From: Ruminococcus sp. OA3 | GTDB taxonomy: Bacteria > Bacillota > Clostridia > Lachnospirales > Lachnospiraceae | DNA length: 64,000 nt | Reading direction: 5' to 3' | Assembly (NCBI RefSeq): GCF_022440845.1 | Contig: NZ_JAKNTO010000001.1 | Span: 3,596,001-3,660,000, forward strand | Shown: positions 59,392 to 64,000 of the stretch, piece by piece | Layout of the letters: each line of letters starts with the position of its first letter | How positions within the stretch are numbered: position 1 is the first letter of the stretch | Made by a program: the position numbers and the translations under genes | Notes under the pieces: generated by a model | What the model saw: only the letters and a program-made list of their open reading frames with translations | Database searches by the model: none | What the model was told of the DNA's origin: nothing

Positions 59392-59530
59392 GATAATTAC
59401 TCCTTTTTCTTTTTTTATAATCCCTGTTGCCTGTTCCGTCCCTTCATTCATTGACATCAATATACCACTATTTTTGTCTTAATTCATGTGCTTTTTCAGA
59501 CTTACTTTTATATATTTCAGCCATGATTTA

Positions 59531-59559
59531 TTGACTTTAAGAAGTCTTTCACTTATAAT
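59531..59559 (+). promoter_or_regulatory. Consensus-like promoter directly abutting the AraC start
   Basis: TTGACT, 17 bases, TATAAT ending 6 bases before the ATG; the transcript would be almost leaderless. Confidence 0.6.
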
Positions 59560-59565
59560 CAGGAT

Positions 59566-60438
59566 ATGATATCACGAATTGACAAACCAGTACCGGAACT
59601 TAATATAGAATTGTACGTAGAAAAAGGACTTTATACCGGCAACACTCCGATGCGTGATAATTCCTATTATGAGCTGATCATTATTATGGGCGGGGATGCC
59701 ATCTGCGCTGTGGAGGGTTCGCTCTTCCCTGTGGAACGCGGCTACATCATTGCGATACAGCCAGGCTTCCGGCACGGTTTTATCGGTGTCCGGGAACTGA
59801 AATTCTACCGCTATGTGTTCGATCTTGACAGTATTGCGCGATCAAACATGCCACTCAAAAAGCTGATAGGATTTCAGTCATTTTTTATGAGCACCGCTTA
59901 TTACCGTTATCACCATATTTTCAACAGTGTTCTGATTCTGTCAGACAGTCATCTGGAACTGGTGAGCCTGCTCAGCAGCCTGCTTTACTATACGTTTACG
60001 GAAAAGAAACCCGGTTATAATATATCTGTGAGAGAGTATTTTATCTGTCTCCTGACTATTATTTCCAATGAATACGTGCAGACTGATAAAGCATCGCACC
60101 AGAGCTACCAGTTTATGGAGGATGCGTTTAACTACCTGGAGACCCACTATTTTGAGCCGCTTACCGTAAAAGACCTGGCCAACATTGCGCATCTTTCGGA
60201 ACGCCACTTTACCCGTCTGTTCAAAGAGATATACGGCACTACCCCGAATGCATACATTATCCGCTGCCGTCTTACACACGCCTGTGAATTGATAAAAAAC
60301 ACATCCAACACCCTCTCAAGCATCAGTGAGGAGTGTGGATTCCCGAATTTCCCTGCTTTTACAAAAACATTTAAAGATAAGCTGGGTGTCACCCCAAGTC
60401 AGTACCGCAAACAACAGCGCAGCAGCTCAGAAACATAA
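59566..60438 (+). CDS. AraC-family regulator
   Basis: Protein of 290 residues: cupin-like sensory half (VERGYIIAIQPGFRHGFIGV) and C-terminal AraC double HTH (LANIAHLSERHFTRLFKEIY; ISEECGFPNFPAFTKTFKDK; GVTPSQYRKQ). It probably regulates the corrinoid genes converging on it or the divergent activator. Ligand unknown. Confidence 0.88.
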   Translation: MISRIDKPVPELNIELYVEKGLYTGNTPMRDNSYYELIIIMGGDAICAVEGSLFPVERGYIIAIQPGFRHGFIGVRELKFYRYVFDLDSIARSNMPLKKLIGFQSFFMSTAYYRYHHIFNSVLILSDSHLELVSLLSSLLYYTFTEKKPGYNISVREYFICLLTIISNEYVQTDKASHQSYQFMEDAFNYLETHYFEPLTVKDLANIAHLSERHFTRLFKEIYGTTPNAYIIRCRLTHACELIKNTSNTLSSISEECGFPNFPAFTKTFKDKLGVTPSQYRKQQRSSSET

Positions 60439-60455
60439 AAATATAAAAACATGTA

Positions 60456-60486
60456 AAAACGCACTGCAGAATCTGCAGTGCGTTTT
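60456..60486. terminator. Bidirectional terminator between AraC and corrinoid genes
   Basis: AAAACGCACTGCA-GAATC-TGCAGTGCGTTTT: perfect 13-bp stem with 5-base loop and T-runs on both strands. Confidence 0.9.
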
Positions 60487-60499
60487 CTATGTAATACTA

Positions 60500-61138
60500 T
60501 TATTTTACTAATTCTTTTGCAAGAGTAGCTGCTGAAGCTGCATCCTCTGAATATCCGTCTGCTCCGATTTCATCAGCAAATTCTGCTGTGATAGGTGCTC
60601 CGCCTACCATGATCTTGATATTGCTTCTGAAGTCTGATTCGTTCAGCGCTGCAACTGTGTCTCTCATGGACGGCATGGTTGTTGTCAGCAGTGCGGACAG
60701 GCATACGATCTTTGTATCCGGATTTGCTTTGTAGCACTCGATGATTTTTTCGATCGGCACGTCTACTCCGAGGTCGATCACTTCAAATCCTGCGCTTTCG
60801 ATCATCATTGCTACCAGGTTCTTTCCGATATCATGAAGGTCTCCTGCTACTGTCGCGATGATCAGTTTACCCATTGCTCCTGTGCTTCCTGCTGAGAGGT
60901 GTGGTTTCAGAACTTCTACACCTTTTTTCATTGCTCTTGCCGCTACCAGCATCTCCGGTACGAAGATCTCGTTGTTTTTGAATTTTTCTCCAACAACTGC
61001 CATTGCGTCGATCATTCCGCCGTTCAGAATCTCTGTAGGATCACATCCATCATCCAATGCTGCCTGTACAGCTGGTCCAACTAATTTTGCTTTTCCCTTT
61101 GCTACTAAATCTGCAACTTCCTGAATTTTTGGTGACAT
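60500..61138 (-). CDS. Corrinoid methyl-carrier protein
   Basis: Protein of 212 residues: four-helix cap (1-90) then a B12-binding Rossmann domain with GDLHDIGKNLVAM, the histidine that replaces the lower ligand, and LSALLTTTM. It carries the methyl group between a substrate methyltransferase and the H4folate enzyme, like MttC/MtqC. The downstream gene encodes the folate partner. Confidence 0.9.
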   Translation of the reverse strand: MSPKIQEVADLVAKGKAKLVGPAVQAALDDGCDPTEILNGGMIDAMAVVGEKFKNNEIFVPEMLVAARAMKKGVEVLKPHLSAGSTGAMGKLIIATVAGDLHDIGKNLVAMMIESAGFEVIDLGVDVPIEKIIECYKANPDTKIVCLSALLTTTMPSMRDTVAALNESDFRSNIKIMVGGAPITAEFADEIGADGYSEDAASAATLAKELVK

Positions 61139-61190
61139 GTTAAATTCCTCCGCTTCTTTTTTGTATTTTGTTTTTGCTATCTATCAAAAA

Positions 61191-61212
61191 ATAAGTTTTC
61201 CTCAAAACTTAT
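61191..61212 (-). terminator. Hairpin between the methyltransferase and corrinoid genes
   Basis: ATAAGTTTT-CCTC-AAAACTTAT, 9-bp stem, T-run on the minus side. It could set a lower level of the corrinoid-protein transcript or be an attenuator. Confidence 0.6.
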
Positions 61213-61284
61213 CCTTCGATTGTTACTTAAAAAATCTGACAGGCCGAAGCAATCGGCAATGAAAACTTGCTTTGCTCGTCTGCT

Positions 61285-62094
61285 TTATTTCTGCACAGGA
61301 CCGATCAGGCCTTCCCTGTAGGCTCCGATATATTCCATGCAGTAATCATCCAGTCCCAGAAGTGCTTCTGTCGCATAGATGAGTCCCATCATGTCCCTGT
61401 TCAGCGGATCCAGGATCGCGCTGTCCAGTCCTGCATTCATTGCAAGTACGGTAAATCCTAAGTTCACCAGTTTTCTTGCCGGCAGGTTAAAGGAGATGTT
61501 GCTGACTGCTGCCGTGATATGTATGGTCGGGTACTGTGCGCGGATCGTGCTGATCACTTCTGTGATCATTGCGATGCCGTCCTCTGATGTACACAGCATT
61601 TCAATCAATGGATCAATATGGATCCTGCTCGGATCGATATTGTACTCTTTTGCTTTCTCCATAATCCTTCCGAATACTTCCAGTCTCTTCTCCGCTGTCT
61701 GCGGGATTCCGGTGTCATCACACAGCAGTGCGACTACCTCCCATCCCGGGTTAGCTGCTACGATCGGGAACAGCTCATCAATCTTATCACCTTCCATGGA
61801 TACGGAATTGATGATACCCGGTCTGCTGCAGCACTTGTATGCTTCACTTAACACTTTTGCACTCGGGCTGTCCACTGCGATCGGAAGGTCTGTCACGCTC
61901 TCCACGAGGCCGATCATCCATTTCAGCGTCTCAACTTCTACCTCTTCATCAACAGATGCGCACACATCGATAAATGTTGCGCCCGCCTCTGCCTCTTTTT
62001 TTGCAATGTCTTTGATCCATTCTTCATCACGTGCGGCGATCGCTTTCGCCATGGATGGAATGGAACCGTTTATTTTTTCACCGATAATTATCAT
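61285..62094 (-). CDS. Methyltetrahydrofolate:corrinoid methyltransferase
   Basis: Protein of 269 residues of the pterin-binding family: MIIIGEKINGSIPSMAKAIA, DEEWIKDIAKKEAEAGATFIDVCASV, AVDSPSAKVL and NISFNLPARKLVN. It moves the methyl group between the corrinoid protein and tetrahydrofolate, as in MtqA or AcsE. First in the minus-strand unit. Confidence 0.88.
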   Translation of the reverse strand: MIIIGEKINGSIPSMAKAIAARDEEWIKDIAKKEAEAGATFIDVCASVDEEVEVETLKWMIGLVESVTDLPIAVDSPSAKVLSEAYKCCSRPGIINSVSMEGDKIDELFPIVAANPGWEVVALLCDDTGIPQTAEKRLEVFGRIMEKAKEYNIDPSRIHIDPLIEMLCTSEDGIAMITEVISTIRAQYPTIHITAAVSNISFNLPARKLVNLGFTVLAMNAGLDSAILDPLNRDMMGLIYATEALLGLDDYCMEYIGAYREGLIGPVQK

Positions 62095-62212
62095 TAGAAT
62101 TATCCCCCTGGTTCTTATTCGTTTGTATTATACCATATGAATATTTGCAGGTAAAGGAACAATATAACACTATTACCGATTTTTTTGGAAATATATTATG
62201 ATATTTTAACCA

Positions 62213-62896
62213 CTATTCACATAACATCTCATCAATCGTGACAAACTCATAACCTGATTTCGTCAATTCGTCCACAATCTGCAGCGCTGCTTCAACAGTT
62301 GTGTCATAACTGTCATGCATCAGTATAATATCTCCCTCTTTGACGCAGGGCAAAACACGTTTTAAAACAGCATTCGTGTTTTTAAGCTCCCAGTCCATGG
62401 AATCAATGTTCCAGAACACCGGGATCATCGGTATTCCACAGTCCAGTTCATCGTCCCATTCTCCATAAGGCGGGCGGATATATGCAGGATATTCACCGGT
62501 GATCTGTCTGATCAGCTCACATGTCGTCTGGATCTGCTCACATGCTTCCGCTTTCGGTAACTTGGTAAGAAGCACGTGCTTATAAGCGTGATTTCCCACC
62601 AGATGTCCTTCCTCATACATTCTCTTTACAATCTTCTCATTCCCTGGTATCTGCTTTCCAAGCAGGAAGAAGCTGGCCTTTACATTTCGCTCTGCAAGTC
62701 CGTCCAGCAACTGGGGGGTATATACTTCATGCGGTCCATCATCAAATGTCAACGCTACTTTCGGCTTTTCCATCACTTCGGACGACGCCTCCTGTACATC
62801 TGTTCGTGCATTGCCAAGACATAGAACAGAAACTGCCAGCAGCATCAGCGCCGGCAGTATCCATTGCAGTTTTTTATAAACATTCCAAAATTTCAT
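62213..62896 (-). CDS. Polysaccharide deacetylase
   Basis: Protein of 227 residues, NodB fold, with N-terminal membrane anchor (residues 10-28). Motifs: ALTFDDGPHEVY, GNHAYKHVLL (HxxxH metal site), YIRPPYGEWD and DIILMHDSYD. Probably removes acetyl groups from peptidoglycan or another glycan outside the cell. Single gene. Confidence 0.9.
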   Translation of the reverse strand: MKFWNVYKKLQWILPALMLLAVSVLCLGNARTDVQEASSEVMEKPKVALTFDDGPHEVYTPQLLDGLAERNVKASFFLLGKQIPGNEKIVKRMYEEGHLVGNHAYKHVLLTKLPKAEACEQIQTTCELIRQITGEYPAYIRPPYGEWDDELDCGIPMIPVFWNIDSMDWELKNTNAVLKRVLPCVKEGDIILMHDSYDTTVEAALQIVDELTKSGYEFVTIDEMLCE

Positions 62897-62963
62897 CCGG
62901 AAATTCCTCCATGTATTTCCTTATATCATATGAAGGTTCTCTGTCAGAATAGAATGCTAAAAA

Positions 62964-62987
62964 ATCCCGGAACTTAGATTCCGGGAT
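62964..62987 (-). terminator. Terminator after rplT
   Basis: ATCCCGGAA (62964-62972) with TTCCGGGAT (62979-62987), T-run on the minus side, 16 bases beyond the rplT stop; ends the ribosomal operon. Confidence 0.85.
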
Positions 62988-63002
62988 CGTAACATTTTAC
63001 TA

Positions 63003-63359
63003 TTATGCGATTTTAGATTTTGCCAGTTCCGCAAGAGTTGTAAATCCTGCAGCATCATTAACTGCCATATCTGCCAGAACTTTTCTGTTCAGATCTACTT
63101 CAGCTAATTTTAAACCATGCATAAACTTGCTGTATGATAAACCGTTCATTCTTGCCGCAGCGTTGATACGTGCGATCCACAGCTGTCTGAACTGACGTTT
63201 TTTCTGTTTTCTGCCTGCATAGGAGCTTGTAAGGGCTCTCATTACTGACTGTTTTGCCACTCTGTACTGTTTTGATCTGGCTCCTCTGTAACCCTTTGCC
63301 AGTTTCAGTGTTCTGTTATGTCTTTTTTTAGCGTTTAAGCCGCCTTTAATTCTTGCCAT
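63003..63359 (-). CDS. rplT: Ribosomal protein L20
   Basis: Protein of 118 residues, standard length, with [20 protein letters not shown] and [20 protein letters not shown]. Binds 23S rRNA in large-subunit assembly; in many Bacillota it represses its own operon. Last of infC-rpmI-rplT. Confidence 0.97.
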   Translation of the reverse strand: MARIKGGLNAKKRHNRTLKLAKGYRGARSKQYRVAKQSVMRALTSSYAGRKQKKRQFRQLWIARINAAARMNGLSYSKFMHGLKLAEVDLNRKVLADMAVNDAAGFTTLAELAKSKIA

Positions 63360-63385
63360 TCTTATATTCCTCCTTCGACTCTATC

Positions 63386-63583
63386 TTAAATGTAAGGTAA
63401 AATTTTCTTCATGTTCTTTACATTTGTCTCATCCGTAACAGCCGGTTTTCTCAGATTTCTTTTTCTCTTCTGAGATTTTTTGGTTAAGATATGGCTTTTA
63501 TAAGCTTTGTTTCTTACTAATTTTCCTGTACCTGTTTTTTTGAAACGCTTTGCAGCTGCTCTGCTTGTTTTAATTTTTGGCAT
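63386..63583 (-). CDS. rpmI: Ribosomal protein L35
   Basis: Protein of 65 residues, standard length: [41 protein letters not shown]. Large-subunit protein between infC and rplT. Confidence 0.97.
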   Translation of the reverse strand: MPKIKTSRAAAKRFKKTGTGKLVRNKAYKSHILTKKSQKRKRNLRKPAVTDETNVKNMKKILPYI

Positions 63584-63610
63584 TTTGTCGTCCTCCTTGA
63601 ATATATGTTT

Positions 63611-64000
63611 TTACTGACGTTTTTCGCTTAAGAACATCGTCATACTTCTGCCTTCTACTTTTGGTGCTTTTTCTACCACTGCAATATCAGACAGCTTCTC
63701 TGCAAAATCATCCAGAATATACCTGCTGCTGTGCATATGCGCCATCTCACGTCCTCTGAAACGCAGAGTCACCTTCACTTTATCCCCTTTGGAGATAAAC
63801 TTTCTGGCTGCATTGACCTTCGTGTTTAAATCGTTTGTATCAATGTTTGGAGACAGGCGAACTTCCTTTACGTCGACGGTTTTTTGTTTCTTTCTGGCAT
63901 CTTTTTCTTTTCTCGCCAGTTCATATTTGTACTTGCCATAGTCCACGATCTTGCATACCGGCGGTTTTGCTGTCGGCGCAATCTTCACCAGATCCAGTCC
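63611..64000 (-). CDS. infC: Translation initiation factor IF-3 (partial, runs off right edge)
   Basis: The C-terminal 130 or so residues of IF-3 are in the window: LDLVKIAPTAKPPVCKIVDY at the edge, RKKQKTVDVKEVRLSPNIDTND, then KVKVTLRFRGREMAH. The frame stays open past 63988, so the true start lies beyond the window. First gene of the ribosomal operon. Confidence 0.95.
   Translation of the reverse strand, partial: GLDLVKIAPTAKPPVCKIVDYGKYKYELARKEKDARKKQKTVDVKEVRLSPNIDTNDLNTKVNAARKFISKGDKVKVTLRFRGREMAHMHSSRYILDDFAEKLSDIAVVEKAPKVEGRSMTMFLSEKRQ

Noticed and set aside
1-64000. CRISPR arrays, rRNA genes, insertion sequences or retroelements
   Set aside because: No regularly spaced repeats, no rRNA-like sequence and no transposase or reverse transcriptase motifs were seen.

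Overview
The window looks like chromosome of a low-to-mid GC Bacillota, most likely a Lachnospiraceae-type Clostridia. Pointers are the infC-rpmI-rplT cluster, YerC/DUF1836/DUF4364 regulators, strong AGGAGG ribosome sites, a Spo0A-type DNA-binding domain, a corrinoid one-carbon cluster and the style of the prophage. No species can be named from sequence alone.

Layout. (1) 1-2.1 kb, minus strand: the end module of an integrative element, in the order sigma-like factor, HTH protein, SHOCT protein, large serine recombinase; the recombinase runs off the left edge. (2) 2.3-6.4 kb, minus strand: an AT-rich five-gene unit. A TetR regulator is followed by a DUF4097 lipoprotein, a membrane protein, a permuted NlpC/P60-like protein and a condensation-type acyltransferase. 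Two near-identical 15-bp palindromes (6361-6375 and 5622-5636) flank the TetR gene and are probably its operators. (3) 6.5-8.2 kb: three strong hairpins and one orphan gene. (4) 8.2-42.3 kb: a siphovirus-type prophage that looks complete. Its left end carries a small gene and a stand-alone Spo0A-C-like protein with tandem 0A boxes. Next, on the minus strand and read right to left: early genes (38.9-34.5 kb), late regulator, small and large terminase, portal, minor head protein with an ADP-ribosyltransferase tail, Prp protease, scaffold, capsid, connectors, tail tube, chaperones, tape measure, a 1907-residue tail hub, holin and endolysin. The plus-strand lysogeny module holds repressor, an exported protein and tyrosine integrase. 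(5) 42.3-64 kb: host chromosome with rlmD, a GGDEF/EAL protein beside a solute-binding lipoprotein, a YbaK-type deacylase, pcrA, small regulators, a radical SAM protein, a MATE exporter, rarA, corrinoid methyl-transfer genes, a polysaccharide deacetylase and infC-rpmI-rplT.

How the parts work together. The lysogeny switch is readable: a perfect 8-bp inverted repeat (39193-39213) overlaps the -35 boxes of two divergent promoters, one driving the early genes and one the repressor. The Prp protease lies directly upstream of scaffold and capsid genes whose products begin with LQLFA motifs, the known recognition sequence of this protease family, so it probably trims them during head assembly. The corrinoid protein, methyltetrahydrofolate methyltransferase and ASKHA/2Fe-2S reductive activator form the core of a methyl-transfer system with an AraC regulator between them; the substrate-specific methyltransferase is not in the window.

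Best candidates for undescribed biology: the TetR/DUF4097/NlpC/acyltransferase operon, the BspA/Ig/InlB-decorated tail hub, the head-borne ADP-ribosyltransferase, and the phage-borne Spo0A-C protein with its tandem 0A boxes.
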